Counted from the stretch's first letter, positions 9,617 to 19,090 are shown. The stretch: DNA of 64,000 bases from Gammaproteobacteria bacterium (GCA_024234955.1 JACKNK010000001.1:310001-374000); one strand, 5' to 3'. Translations and numbers: made by a program. The notes: a model not told the origin generated them from the letters alone.

Positions 9617-11014
9617 ATGCTTCCTGTCATCGCCCTGGTCGGGCGCCCCAACGTCGGTAAATCGACGCTCTTCAACCGTCTTACCCGCAGCCGCGATGCC
9701 TTGGTCGCGGATCAGCCCGGCCTTACCCGCGATCGCCAATACGGTATCGGTCGCATCGGCGATCGCCCCTATGTGGTGGTCGATACCGGAGGGCTTTCCG
9801 GGGAAAAGGACGGCATCGATGTGCTCATGGAAAAACAGGCCATGCGCGCCGTCGAAGAGGCGGACGTGGTGCTGTTCCTGGTCGATGCCAATGCCGGCCT
9901 GATGGGCGAGGACGAAGAAGTCGCGCAACGTTTGCGACGCATGGGCAAAACCTTGTTCCTGGTCGTCAACAAGAGTGACCGGGTTAACGAAAACATCGCT
10001 TTAGGCGATTTTTATCGCCTTGGCCTGGGTGATCCGCTGCCGATTGCGGCGGTGCATGGTCGTGGCGTCGTCAGTCTGATGGAAACGGTGCTTGAAGCGC
10101 TGCCCGACGCGGAGGATGAGTCGGAAGACGTAGGTGGAATGAAGCTCAAGGTGGCCGTTGTCGGGCGGCCCAACGTGGGTAAATCGACGCTGATCAACCG
10201 CGTAATCGGGGAAGAGCGCGTGCTGGCCTTCGATCTGCCCGGAACCACTCGCGACAGCATTTTTGTCCCGTTCGAGCGGGATGGCGTCCATTACACCCTG
10301 ATTGACACCGCCGGTGTGCGCCGCCGCAAGAACGTCAAGGAGATGGTCGAAAAATTCAGCATCATCAAGACCTTGCAGGCCATCGAGCAGAGTAATGTGG
10401 TGATCCTGGTGCTGGATGCGCAACAGGGGATGTCCGAACAGGACGTGACCCTGGCTGGGCATGTACTCGAGAGCGGTCGCGCCGTTGTCGTGGCGGTGAA
10501 TAAATGGGACGGCCTGGACAAGGACGCCCGTGAGGCCTTTCGGATTCAACTCGATCTACGTCTGCATTTCCTGGACTTTGCCGAGCTCTATTTCATCTCG
10601 GCGCTGCATGGCACCGGAGTCGGACACCTGCTCGAAGCGGTACAGCGTGCCGATGCCGCTGCGCACATCGATCTGGCGACCCAGGACCTGACACGGGTTC
10701 TCGAAGATCTGGTTACCGAACATCAACCGCCGTTGGTGAACGGGCGCCGCATCAAGTTGCGCTATGCCCACCAGGGTGGTCGCAATCCGCCGATCATCGT
10801 GATCCACGGCAATCAGACCGAACGGGTGCCGGATGCCTACAAGCGCTATCTGATGAATCGGTTCCGTACGATCTTCAAACTCCAGGGAACGCCGATCCGC
10901 ATCGAGTTCAAGAGTGGTGTAAACCCCTTTGCCGGGCGCCGCAACAAGCTCACGCCGCATCAGGAATACAAGCGCAAGCGTCTGATGAAGCACGTTAAAT
11001 CCAAGAAAAAATGA
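9617..11014 (+). CDS. der: Ribosome-assembly GTPase Der (EngA)
   Basis: Der is the double-GTPase factor for 50S subunit maturation. The 465-residue protein carries two complete G domains. The first has the P-loop GRPNVGKSTLFNRL at about residue 9 and NKSD. The second has GRPNVGKSTLINRV at about residue 182 and NKWD. A KH-like C-terminal domain and a basic tail (KRKRLMKHVKSKKK) complete it. Its stop overlaps the start of the Nudix gene in an ATGA, indicating translational coupling. Confidence 0.97.
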   Translation: MLPVIALVGRPNVGKSTLFNRLTRSRDALVADQPGLTRDRQYGIGRIGDRPYVVVDTGGLSGEKDGIDVLMEKQAMRAVEEADVVLFLVDANAGLMGEDEEVAQRLRRMGKTLFLVVNKSDRVNENIALGDFYRLGLGDPLPIAAVHGRGVVSLMETVLEALPDAEDESEDVGGMKLKVAVVGRPNVGKSTLINRVIGEERVLAFDLPGTTRDSIFVPFERDGVHYTLIDTAGVRRRKNVKEMVEKFSIIKTLQAIEQSNVVILVLDAQQGMSEQDVTLAGHVLESGRAVVVAVNKWDGLDKDAREAFRIQLDLRLHFLDFAELYFISALHGTGVGHLLEAVQRADAAAHIDLATQDLTRVLEDLVTEHQPPLVNGRRIKLRYAHQGGRNPPIIVIHGNQTERVPDAYKRYLMNRFRTIFKLQGTPIRIEFKSGVNPFAGRRNKLTPHQEYKRKRLMKHVKSKKK

Positions 11015-11670
11015 GTTTGTCGAGGTCGAAAACCTTCCAGCTTGAGGTCCTCAAGGAAGACCTTCTCCATCAAGGCTTCTTCCGATTACGCCGCCTGACC
11101 TTGAGCCACCAACTGTTCGCCGGCGGGATGAGTTCGCCTATCGAGCGCGAAGTCCTGGATATGCGACGTGCGGTGGCGGTACTTCTTTACGACCCGGTGC
11201 AGGATGCGGTCGTCCTTATCGAACAATTTCGTGTTGGCGCGATGGGCCACCCTGACGGTGCCTGGGTGCTGGAGCTGGTCGCCGGAATCGTCGAACCCGG
11301 TGAGAGTGACGCGGATCTGGCGCATCGGGAGGCGATGGAAGAGTCCGGTTGCACGATCTCCCATCTGACCTTCCTGCATGAATACATGGTTGCGCCGGCG
11401 GCGACCACTGAACGTATTGCCCTGTACCTGGCGTGCGTGGACGCCAGTACCGCAGGGGGCATTCATGGCCTTGTCGAGGAGGGGGAGGACATACGTGTCC
11501 ATGTGCTGGCGGCCGAGGAAGCGATTCGTGAAGCCCGTCCCGGAGGCCGCATCAACACCTCCACCCCGATCATCGCTATGCAGTGGTTTGGCGTTAATCG
11601 GGAGTCGATCAGGAAAAACTGGTTGGCTGAGAGGAAGAGGGACGGGGCCGAGTCAGGCCTGCCGTCCTGA
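11011..11670 (+). CDS. nudF: ADP-ribose pyrophosphatase, NudF-type Nudix hydrolase
   Basis: The enzyme probably hydrolyses ADP-ribose to AMP and ribose 5-phosphate. The 219-residue protein contains a canonical Nudix box, G-x5-E-x7-REAMEESG, at about residues 91-113. The flanking motifs QFRVGAM and LELVAGIVEPGE are typical of ADP-ribose pyrophosphatases. The C-terminal INTSTPIIAMQWF is also conserved in NudF. It overlaps der by 4 bp and converges with the response-regulator gene 19 bp later. Confidence 0.88.
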   Translation: MSLSRSKTFQLEVLKEDLLHQGFFRLRRLTLSHQLFAGGMSSPIEREVLDMRRAVAVLLYDPVQDAVVLIEQFRVGAMGHPDGAWVLELVAGIVEPGESDADLAHREAMEESGCTISHLTFLHEYMVAPAATTERIALYLACVDASTAGGIHGLVEEGEDIRVHVLAAEEAIREARPGGRINTSTPIIAMQWFGVNRESIRKNWLAERKRDGAESGLPS

Positions 11671-11689
11671 GAAATCGGGAACTCGTTGA

Positions 11690-12292
11690 TTACTGCGTCA
11701 CCCGCGCACAGACGCTGAAACGCACAATCTCGGCGACCGAACTCAGCTGGAGCTTTTCCATGATTCGGTTGCGATAGGTGTCCACGGTCCGGGGGCTGAC
11801 CCCGAGGTGGCTGGCGATCGTCTTGATCGACTTTCCGGCACCCATATGGCCGATCACTTCCCATTCCCTATCCGACAGGGGTGCGCACAATGGCGCAGGC
11901 ACGTCTCCAGTGCTGACATTCGGTGAGATGCAGGTTTGACCGTCGGCGACGGTTTGGATCGTATCGAGGAGCTTGTCGAAGCCATCGTTGGCGAGCACGT
12001 ATCCATGCGCGCCGGAACACAGTGCCGCACGGAGCAGGGCAAAGTCCGGACGCGGGCCGATCACCACCGAACGGGTCTCGGGGGAATGCATCGAGAGCCA
12101 ATGAATCAGCTCATAGGCCTCAAACCCGGAATCGATCACCACGATGTTGACGGCGCTCGTTTCCACTAGCGCATGGACATCGGGCGTTACCGAGGCGTTT
12201 CCGATGAGCCGGAACCGATCCGAGCGTTCAATGAGGGCGTGCAGTCCTTCGCGCTGCAGCCGGTCTGTATTCGCGAGAACGATGGATGTCAT
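11690..12292 (-). CDS. LuxR/NarL-type response regulator with degenerate receiver
   Basis: A DNA-binding regulator of 200 residues from ATG 12292. The frame stays open to 12382, but this ATG gives the normal receiver start MTSIVLANTDRLQREG. The C-terminal LuxR HTH (LSDREWEVIGHMGAGKSIKT through SPRTVDTYRNRIMEKL) is intact. In the receiver the possible phospho-Asp is kept (VVIDSGF). The acidic pair that normally binds magnesium is replaced by Asn-Thr, and the conserved Lys of the KD loop is Ala (YVLAND). It may act independently of phosphorylation. There is no partner kinase nearby. Confidence 0.83.
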   Translation of the reverse strand: MTSIVLANTDRLQREGLHALIERSDRFRLIGNASVTPDVHALVETSAVNIVVIDSGFEAYELIHWLSMHSPETRSVVIGPRPDFALLRAALCSGAHGYVLANDGFDKLLDTIQTVADGQTCISPNVSTGDVPAPLCAPLSDREWEVIGHMGAGKSIKTIASHLGVSPRTVDTYRNRIMEKLQLSSVAEIVRFSVCARVTQ

Positions 12293-12567
12293 ATTTCGCA
12301 TGTTGGCCTGGACAAGGTGACGACGTGATGCCCATTGGCGACGTAATCGTGAGGTGAGGCCTGCACGCAGTGCTATGTCCAATAGGGTGATGGCAGACGT
12401 GACGCCGCCGTGAACGCCGCAGGCGGAAATTCCTGTAATCGGAACATGTTAACGGATGCGTAAGTCTCGTGCCTGCCGATTGATGATGCGCAATTCACTG
12501 TTGTGGCTTGTCCGCCTGCGAACGCTGACAGAGAATCGGGATCTTTCGGGCGATCCGTTCATACGAC
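12293..12567. other. Intergenic region between divergent regulator and sucC
   Basis: A 275-bp gap between the divergent response regulator and sucC. It contains extended reading frames from both sides that show no conserved residues. I see no convincing promoter hexamers, tRNA or riboswitch-like structure. Both promoters must lie here. Confidence 0.5.
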
Positions 12568-13734
12568 ATGAAACTTCACGAATTTCAGGCCAAACAGCTT
12601 TTCGCGAGCTATCGAATTCCAGTGCCGGCAGGCGAGGTTGCCGATTCTCCGGCGTCTGCCGCGCAAGTTGCCACCACGCTCTCGGGGCAGGGCTGGGTGG
12701 TGAAGGCGCAGGTTCATGCCGGTGGGCGCGGCAAGGGAGGTGGCGTGAAGCGGGTGGACAGCCGTGACGCCGTCGCTGATGCCGCCGCCAGCATGCTCGG
12801 ACGCAATCTGGTCACTCCCCAGACCGATGCCGTGGGTCTCCCGATCCATCAGGTGCTGGTCGAAGTCGCGACCCCCTTTGTTCGCGAGTTGTATCTCGGG
12901 GCCTTGGTCGATCGTGCCGCAGAACGGGTCGTGTTCATGGCCTCCGCTGCCGGTGGCATGGACATCGAGGAGGTCGCCGTGCAGACCCCGGAGAAGATTC
13001 TCACCGTCCATGTCGATCCGGTGGTTGGATTGCAGGGTTATCAATGTCGCCGCATCGGATTCGGTCTGGGGTTGGATCTTGCCCAGATCAAACAGCTCAG
13101 CAGCATCATGATGGGCCTCTACAGCCTGTTTACCGACAAGGATGCGAGCCTGGTCGAGATCAATCCGCTGGTAATCACGGAAGCCGGTGAGCTGCTGGCG
13201 CTCGATGCCAAGATAAACCTCGACGATAACGCCATGTATCGGCAGAAGACCCTCGCGGAACTGCGTGACGAGTCGCAGGAAGACGAGAAGGAACGTCTTG
13301 CGGTCGAGCATCAGCTCAATTACGTGACCCTGGACGGCAGTATCGGCTGCATGGTCAACGGCGCCGGATTGGCAATGGCGACCATGGACCTGATCCAGTT
13401 GCATGGCGGTGAGCCCGCCAATTTTCTCGACGTCGGGGGTGGTGTCACCGCCGAGCGGGTTGCCGAGGCGTTCAAGCTGATTCTGTCGGACACCAAGGTC
13501 AAAGCCATTCTGGTCAATATCTTCGGCGGCATCGTGCGCTGCGATCTGATCGCCGAGGGCATCATTCAGGCGGTGCAGACCGTTCATGTCGGGGTGCCGG
13601 TGGTGGTGCGTCTGGAAGGCACCAATGCCGACAAGGGCCGTGCGCTGCTGGCCGAATCCGGCATGAACATCACCGCCGCCGAGTCCCTCACCGATGCAGC
13701 GCGCAAAGTCGTCGCCGCGTCGAAAGGTGCATGA
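12568..13734 (+). CDS. sucC: Succinate-CoA ligase (ADP-forming), beta subunit
   Basis: SucC pairs with SucD to interconvert succinyl-CoA and succinate with nucleotide triphosphate formation in the TCA cycle. The 388 residues are the standard length. The N-terminus MKLHEFQAKQLF, the ATP-grasp part (VVKAQVHAGGRGKGGGVK, SLVEINPLVI) and the C-terminal ligase domain (GLAMATMDLIQLHGGEPANF, NIFGGIVRCD) are all present. sucD follows after 67 bp. The expected sucAB/lpd genes are not in the window. Confidence 0.97.
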   Translation: MKLHEFQAKQLFASYRIPVPAGEVADSPASAAQVATTLSGQGWVVKAQVHAGGRGKGGGVKRVDSRDAVADAAASMLGRNLVTPQTDAVGLPIHQVLVEVATPFVRELYLGALVDRAAERVVFMASAAGGMDIEEVAVQTPEKILTVHVDPVVGLQGYQCRRIGFGLGLDLAQIKQLSSIMMGLYSLFTDKDASLVEINPLVITEAGELLALDAKINLDDNAMYRQKTLAELRDESQEDEKERLAVEHQLNYVTLDGSIGCMVNGAGLAMATMDLIQLHGGEPANFLDVGGGVTAERVAEAFKLILSDTKVKAILVNIFGGIVRCDLIAEGIIQAVQTVHVGVPVVVRLEGTNADKGRALLAESGMNITAAESLTDAARKVVAASKGA

Positions 13735-13801
13735 AGTCGCTCCTACGGAAGCGCCGTTCATCTTCATTCGTTAATTCGCATTGCATTGCGGACAGATAAA
13801 T

Positions 13802-14686
13802 ATGGCCATCCTCGTCAACCAGCACACCAGGGTCATCTGCCAGGGTTTTACCGGCAAGCAGGGGACCTTCCACTCTGAACAGGCGATTGCCTACGGGACC
13901 AACATGGTCGGTGGGGTCACGCCGGGCAAGGGCGGCCAGATGCACCTGGATCGTCCGGTGTTCGATACCGTCCACGATGCGGTCGCGGAGACCGGTGCCA
14001 ATGCCACCATGATCTACGTGCCGGCGGCATTTGCGGCCGACGCGATCCTGGAGGCGGCCGATGCCGGGATCGAAGTCATCGCCTGCATTACCGAAGGCAT
14101 TCCGGTGCAGGACATGTTGCGCGTGAAGGCGGCGCTTTGGGGCTCCGGTGCGCAGCTGATCGGGCCGAATTGCCCGGGCATCATCTCGCCGGGCGACGCT
14201 CAAGTCGCCGGTTGCAAGATCGGCATCATGCCTGGCTTCATTCACCGTCGCGGCAGCATTGGTGTGGTGTCGCGCTCCGGTACCCTGACCTATGAGGCGG
14301 TCTATCAGACCACCCAGGCCGGCCTTGGGCAGAGCACTTGCGTCGGCATTGGCGGCGACCCGATTCAGGGCATGAACTTCATCGATTGCCTGGAAAAATT
14401 CGAAGCCGACTCGCAGACGCGCGGCATCATCATGGTCGGCGAGATCGGCGGCAGCGCCGAAGAGGAAGCCGCCGAATACATCCAGGCCAATGTCAGCAAA
14501 CCGGTGGTTGCCTATATCGCTGGGGTCACGGCGCCACCCGGAAAGCGCATGGGTCATGCCGGCGCCATCGTCAGCGGCGGTAAGGGTACGGCAGAAGGCA
14601 AATTCGCGGCGCTGGAAGCGGCCGGTGTATCGGTCGTGCGCTCGCCTGCCGACATGGGTACGCGCATGGCCGAGCTGCTTGGCTAA
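13802..14686 (+). CDS. sucD: Succinate-CoA ligase (ADP-forming), alpha subunit
   Basis: The 294-residue alpha subunit has the CoA-binding Rossmann part (TRVICQGFTGKQGTFHSEQA, GGVTPGKGG) and the phosphohistidine loop KRMGHAGAIVSGG near residue 245, the residue phosphorylated during catalysis. ATG 13802 gives the conserved start MAILVNQHTRVI; the open frame extends 21 bp further upstream. It forms a two-gene unit with sucC and is followed 48 bp later by nadE. Confidence 0.97.
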   Translation: MAILVNQHTRVICQGFTGKQGTFHSEQAIAYGTNMVGGVTPGKGGQMHLDRPVFDTVHDAVAETGANATMIYVPAAFAADAILEAADAGIEVIACITEGIPVQDMLRVKAALWGSGAQLIGPNCPGIISPGDAQVAGCKIGIMPGFIHRRGSIGVVSRSGTLTYEAVYQTTQAGLGQSTCVGIGGDPIQGMNFIDCLEKFEADSQTRGIIMVGEIGGSAEEEAAEYIQANVSKPVVAYIAGVTAPPGKRMGHAGAIVSGGKGTAEGKFAALEAAGVSVVRSPADMGTRMAELLG

Positions 14687-14734
14687 CACCGATGAGAGCC
14701 CCGTCGCGCAGCGATCGGGTGCGGGGATCAACCC

Positions 14735-16381
14735 GTGACCACTGAATCCCTCAACATCGCCGTCGCACAGCTCAACCTCAAGGTTGGCGATGTGCGCGGC
14801 AACGTCGATCGTGTCATCGCCGCCGCAATCGAAGCCCGCGATACCCACCGCGCCGATCTGGTGATGTTCCCGGAACTCACCCTGACCGGCTATCCACCGG
14901 AAGACCTGCTGCTTCGTCCCGGTCTTGAGCAGGCCGTGTCAATGGGGCTGGCGCGTCTGTGTCGAGCAATCAGCGGCATTGATGTCGTTCTCGGCTATCC
15001 CCGCAGCAGTGTTGGCGGACGGAGGAATGTGGCGGGATTGATTCGCGACGGCGAGATCGTCATGGAAGTCGCCAAACACAATCTTCCGAATTACGCGGTG
15101 TTCGACGAAAAGCGCTATTTCGATGCGGGCGAGACGGGCGCCGGGGTGGTCGAGGTGAACGGCATCGAGGTCGGTCTGACCGTCTGTGAAGACATCTGGT
15201 TCGAAGGCCCTGCGCGACATTGCGCCGCGCAGGGGGCCGAACTCATCCTGAACATCAACGCCTCGCCGTTCCATGCGGGTAAGCGTGAGCGACGCGAGGC
15301 GGAAGTCGCCAAACGCATCGCCGAGAGCGGCCTGCCTGTGGTCTATGGCAACCTGGTCGGCGGCCAGGATGAGCTGGTATTCGACGGTGAATCGTTCGCA
15401 ATGAATGCCGAAGGCGAAGTGGTGATGCGTGCCCCGGCCTTCGAGGAAGGTCTCTACACGGTGCGCTTCGAACAGGGTCGTTTGCAGGCAGCCAGCGTTT
15501 GTGAGCCCTTGCCTCGGCTCGCCAGCATCTACCGCGCCCTGGTCCTCGGTACCCGCGATTATGTGTGCAAGACGGGTTTTTCCGGCACGGTGCTCGGACT
15601 GTCCGGTGGGATCGATTCGGCATTGGTCCTGACGATCGCCGTTGACGCGCTGGGCGCGGAGAACGTGCATGCGGTGTTGATGCCCTCGCGTTATACCGCC
15701 GACATCAGCGTCAGCGATGCCCTCGCCGAGGCGGAAATGCTCGATGTGGCGCACGACATCGTGCCAATAGAAGGCCCGTTCAAGGCCTTTCTCGATGTCC
15801 TGGAACCGGTGTTCCAGGGTGCGGAAGCGGACATCACCGAAGAGAACCTGCAGGCGCGTTCGCGTGGCGTGATCCTGATGGCGATCTCCAACAAACAGGG
15901 CCGCATGCTGCTGACCACGGGCAACAAGAGCGAGATGTCCGTGGGTTACGCAACCTTGTACGGCGACATGAATGGCGGCTACGCACCGCTCAAGGATTGC
16001 CCCAAGCTGCTGGTTTACGCGCTGGCGCGCTATCGCAATGCCATCTCGCCGGCGATCCCGGAACGGGTCATCACCCGGCCCCCGAGCGCGGAACTGCGCC
16101 CGGACCAGACGGATCAGGACAGCTTGCCGCCGTATGACGTGCTCGATGCGATTCTGGAGCGTTACATCGAGCGGGATTACAGCGTTACCGACATCATTGC
16201 CGATGGCTTTGACGAGGCGGATGTCCGGCGCATAGCGCGGCTCGTTGACATCAATGAATACAAACGTCGCCAGGCGCCCCCGGGGGTGCGCATTTCAGAG
16301 CGGGCTTTTGGCCGCGACCGTCGTTATCCCATCGCCAGCGGCTATAGCCATGTCGATCCGGCGCGGGGCGGCCATTACTGA
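14735..16381 (+). CDS. nadE: Glutamine-hydrolysing NAD+ synthetase
   Basis: This two-domain enzyme makes NAD from deamido-NAD using ammonia released from glutamine. The N-terminal nitrilase-type glutaminase domain shows Glu (FPELTLTGYPPEDLL), Lys (AKHNLPNYAVFDEKRYF) and Cys (TVCEDIW). The C-terminal synthetase domain has the pyrophosphate loop LGLSGGIDSALVL and TTGNKSEMSVGYATLYGDM. At 548 residues it is full length. The start is GTG 14735. It follows sucCD in the same direction. Confidence 0.95.
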   Translation: MTTESLNIAVAQLNLKVGDVRGNVDRVIAAAIEARDTHRADLVMFPELTLTGYPPEDLLLRPGLEQAVSMGLARLCRAISGIDVVLGYPRSSVGGRRNVAGLIRDGEIVMEVAKHNLPNYAVFDEKRYFDAGETGAGVVEVNGIEVGLTVCEDIWFEGPARHCAAQGAELILNINASPFHAGKRERREAEVAKRIAESGLPVVYGNLVGGQDELVFDGESFAMNAEGEVVMRAPAFEEGLYTVRFEQGRLQAASVCEPLPRLASIYRALVLGTRDYVCKTGFSGTVLGLSGGIDSALVLTIAVDALGAENVHAVLMPSRYTADISVSDALAEAEMLDVAHDIVPIEGPFKAFLDVLEPVFQGAEADITEENLQARSRGVILMAISNKQGRMLLTTGNKSEMSVGYATLYGDMNGGYAPLKDCPKLLVYALARYRNAISPAIPERVITRPPSAELRPDQTDQDSLPPYDVLDAILERYIERDYSVTDIIADGFDEADVRRIARLVDINEYKRRQAPPGVRISERAFGRDRRYPIASGYSHVDPARGGHY

Positions 16382-16416
16382 GGTTTAGGAACGGCTTTGC
16401 GGTGGACGGACGCCGT

Positions 16417-16866
16417 TCAACGTCCGGAAAACATCTTCTGCCACCAGCGCTTGCGGTTGGCGGGCGGGGGAAAGGCGTTGGGAAGATCGGCAGGGGGCAG
16501 GGTGGAAAGCACCCAGCCGGGCAGGGGCGGGTTGTCGCTGTAACCGCAACTCACCCCGAGGTTGTGGGGATCGAAAATCTTGATGAAATGTGGATCGGCG
16601 AAGTCATCCGCATACACGATGCCGCAATAATCTTCCTCGTGATCTTTATGAAGAAGATTGTTTATTTCATTGATGAATTTCACAAAATCCTCGCGTGAGG
16701 AAGGGGTTTCCGGAACCGCGTCGCCGACGGCATAGACGTACCAGGCCTTGTCGTCGGAACGCACGGTGTCCCACAACGCATCGAGTTGATCCCAGCGCAG
16801 CACGCCTTTGAAAACGCCCCGGAAGCGGGTGAGGAAGGCGTTGTCGGCAACCGTGTCTGTGCTCAC
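16417..16866 (-). CDS. Conserved hypothetical protein upstream partner of folD
   Basis: I do not recognise a characterised family. The 149-residue protein starts at a GTG and has no signal peptide or membrane helix. It is acidic and aromatic-rich in the middle (DDKAWYVYAVGD, EEDYCGIVYADDFADPHFI) and ends in a basic tail (PPANRKRWWQKMFSGR). It sits 15 bp downstream of folD on the same strand, so the two are probably cotranscribed. Codon use is like its neighbours, which supports a real gene. Confidence 0.75.
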   Translation of the reverse strand: MSTDTVADNAFLTRFRGVFKGVLRWDQLDALWDTVRSDDKAWYVYAVGDAVPETPSSREDFVKFINEINNLLHKDHEEDYCGIVYADDFADPHFIKIFDPHNLGVSCGYSDNPPLPGWVLSTLPPADLPNAFPPPANRKRWWQKMFSGR

Positions 16867-16881
16867 GTCGATGGCCTCGGT

Positions 16882-17733
16882 TCAGTCTCGCATCTGTTGC
16901 GCGGTGAGGGTGTTCTGCAACAGCGTCGCGATGGTCATCGGGCCGACACCGCCCGGGACCGGCGTGATCCAGCCGGCGTTGGCCTTGGCTGCATCGAGAT
17001 CGACATCGCCGCAGAGCTTGCCGTTTTCCAGACGGTTGATGCCGACATCGATGACGATTGCGCCCGGCTTGACCCAGTCGCCTTTGACGAAATTCGGAAT
17101 CCCGACCGCTGCGACCACGATGTCGGCATTGCGGACCTTTTCTTCCAGATTTTTGGTTTTGCTGTGGCAGATGGTGATGGTGCAGCGCGCAGCGAGTAGT
17201 TCCAGAGCCATCGGTCGCCCGACGATGTTGGATTGGCCGATGATCACCGCATCCTTGCCGACGAGATCTTCGCCGGTGTGCGCCAGCAGGGTCATGCAGC
17301 CGAAAGGGGTGCAGGGTCGCAGCAAGGGCATGCGCAGCGTGAGACGGCCCACGTTGTAGGGATGGAAACCATCGACATCCTTGTGCGGGTCGATCCGTTC
17401 GATCACGGTTTCCGCATCGATGTGTGCGGGGAGCGGCAATTGCACCAGGATCCCGTCGATACGGTCGTCGGCATTTAGCTCATCGATCAGTTTGAGCAGG
17501 TCTTCTTGGGTGGTCTCCACCGGCAAATCGTGCGATACCGAGACGAACCCCACCTGGTCGCAGGCATTGCGTTTGTTGCGTACATACACCTGAGAGGCCG
17601 GATTTTCACCGACCAGCACCACCGCAAGCCCGGGCGGACGATGCCCGCCCGCGACGCGCTCGGCGACCTGGGCTTTGACGAGTTCGCGAACTTCGGCGGC
17701 GATGGCTTTGCCATCGATCAGGCGGGCAGTCAT
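16882..17733 (-). CDS. folD: Bifunctional methylene-THF dehydrogenase/cyclohydrolase FolD
   Basis: FolD interconverts 5,10-methylene-THF and 10-formyl-THF, feeding one-carbon units to purine synthesis. The 283-residue protein carries the active-site segment SQVYVRNKRNACDQVG with the catalytic lysine, DGILVQLPLPAHID, and the NADP site VIIGQSNIVGRPMALELL. The signature PVPGGVGPMTIATLLQNTL is near the C-terminus. ATG 17733 gives the normal start MTARLIDGK; the frame is open 30 bp further upstream. Confidence 0.96.
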   Translation of the reverse strand: MTARLIDGKAIAAEVRELVKAQVAERVAGGHRPPGLAVVLVGENPASQVYVRNKRNACDQVGFVSVSHDLPVETTQEDLLKLIDELNADDRIDGILVQLPLPAHIDAETVIERIDPHKDVDGFHPYNVGRLTLRMPLLRPCTPFGCMTLLAHTGEDLVGKDAVIIGQSNIVGRPMALELLAARCTITICHSKTKNLEEKVRNADIVVAAVGIPNFVKGDWVKPGAIVIDVGINRLENGKLCGDVDLDAAKANAGWITPVPGGVGPMTIATLLQNTLTAQQMRD

Positions 17734-17991
17734 GGTCGTATCCTGAGAGTGAAAACGCGCCAAGTGTCACACGGTCGGATCGACGATCCAACATGACGAG
17801 CGCGGTTCTGTCGAATCGCATGTTCTATGGAAATGCCGGACACGGCGCGCCGCTTTGGCGCGCGCAACGTGAAACGTCGGTCGTGACAGGCGCACTCCCC
17901 ATAATCGGGATTGCCGTATCGGTGAATGTGGCATATGCCGGGTAAAAAGGACGCTGTATAAAGCCCGTCTGGTGAAACGTAGGTCCCGAAT

Positions 17992-18420
17992 ATGAAAACG
18001 ACGCACTGCTTGATCGGATTTTTGTTGGCGCTTTTTTCACTGGGCGCAGCGCATGCGGTCGATGATGCGCGAGCGTGGGTTCCGATGCCTACAGCAATGC
18101 AGGAGCACATGCTTTCCAATATGCGTGATCATCTCGCGGCGTTGCACGACATTTTGCGGAACATGGCTGCCGGAAACCTCGATGAGGCGGCTGAAATCGC
18201 TGAGTCGCGCCTGGGCGTGAGTTCGCTTGAACGTCACGGAGCAAGTCACATGGCGAACCTCATGCCGGAGGGCATGCAAAGCGTCGGAACCGGTATGCAC
18301 AAGGCGGCAAGCCATTTCGCTCTAAAGGCGCAAGAAGGCGAGGTTTTGCCGGCATACCGTGCGTTGTCGGAGGTAACTGCTGCGTGTGTTGCCTGCCATG
18401 CGGCTTATCGGATTCGATGA
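17992..18420 (+). CDS. Periplasmic cytochrome c'/c556-like protein
   Basis: The 142-residue protein has a clear Sec signal peptide (LIGFLLALFSLGAAHA) and a helical body. A single heme site, CVACH followed by AAYRIR, lies at the very C-terminus, which is the hallmark of the cytochrome c-prime/c556 four-helix-bundle family. Likely roles are binding of NO or small-molecule electron transfer. It stands alone, with a 258-bp upstream gap, and converges on the AhpD-like gene. Confidence 0.8.
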   Translation: MKTTHCLIGFLLALFSLGAAHAVDDARAWVPMPTAMQEHMLSNMRDHLAALHDILRNMAAGNLDEAAEIAESRLGVSSLERHGASHMANLMPEGMQSVGTGMHKAASHFALKAQEGEVLPAYRALSEVTAACVACHAAYRIR

Positions 18421-18490
18421 ACCGGGGAACGCCGGTCATGGGTAATCGTATTGCGTTTGGTTTTCCATGACCCGGTCGCTGAAAAGAGGA

Positions 18491-18519
18491 CGACCGGTAA
18501 CGGGGAGTGATACCGGTCG
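18491..18519. terminator. Hairpin between convergent cytochrome and AhpD-like genes
   Basis: Perfect 9-bp inverted repeat (CGACCGGTA at 18491-18499, its complement at 18511-18519) with an 11-nt loop. It lies in the 114-bp gap between converging genes. There is no strong T tract, so termination is inferred from position and stem. A second imperfect stem, CCGGTCATGG with CCATGACCCGG, lies just upstream at about 18431-18476. Confidence 0.45.
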
Positions 18520-18534
18520 CCCAAACCCGGGGGA

Positions 18535-19071
18535 TCAATGCATGTCGGGATCGACCTTGAAGGCATTGAGGATGATGTCGCTGGCGATCTGTCCGGCGCC
18601 GTGAGTCAGGGCGTCGAAGATCTCGCGGTCGTCAGCGCCTGCGGCATGCAGGGCGGCGATGTCGTCGGCGGTGCCGCTGTTGGAGTCCTTGAGGATTTTG
18701 GTGACATAGACCAGCAAGGCTTTTTCCTTGGCGTTCAGGGGTGCGGCGGCGGGATCGGCCTTGATCGCGGCGATTTCCTCGACACTGCGCCCATGCATCT
18801 GCATGAGCATGCCGGCGTTGAGTCCGATGCAGTATTCGCAGTGCTCGATTTCCGACGCGAGCAGGCGAATGGTGGTGAACAGTTCGCCGGACAGGGTTTT
18901 GTGGCCGACGGCGTCCTGGATACCGGCCCAGTGTCGGGCCATGTGCGCCGGATTGATGCTGTCGAGCTGGATTGCGTTGGGAATGAAGCCGAACGCGGCT
19001 TTGATCTGGGCATACGTCTCGGCGACCTGGCCGGTGGCGTTTTCGGGGGTGACGGTGTGAATCAAGGGCAT
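18535..19071 (-). CDS. AhpD/carboxymuconolactone decarboxylase-family protein
   Basis: The 178-residue protein belongs to the alkylhydroperoxidase D-like family, whose members use a CxxC pair for peroxide or disulfide chemistry. The motif EHCEYCIGLNAG at about residue 84 provides both cysteines. ATG 19071 is preceded by a strong ribosome site (AAGGAG), which excludes the longer upstream frame. It is the last gene of the tetR-tusA-dsrE2-ICMT cassette. The substrate is unknown; a redox role linked to sulfur carriers is inference. Confidence 0.82.
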   Translation of the reverse strand: MPLIHTVTPENATGQVAETYAQIKAAFGFIPNAIQLDSINPAHMARHWAGIQDAVGHKTLSGELFTTIRLLASEIEHCEYCIGLNAGMLMQMHGRSVEEIAAIKADPAAAPLNAKEKALLVYVTKILKDSNSGTADDIAALHAAGADDREIFDALTHGAGQIASDIILNAFKVDPDMH

Positions 19072-19090
19072 GGGGGTTCTCCTTTCTGGG

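Noticed and set aside
12559..14848. Two long minus-strand frames (402 and 386 residues) opposite sucC and sucD
   Set aside because: Both are antisense of textbook genes; codon pattern follows the real strand.
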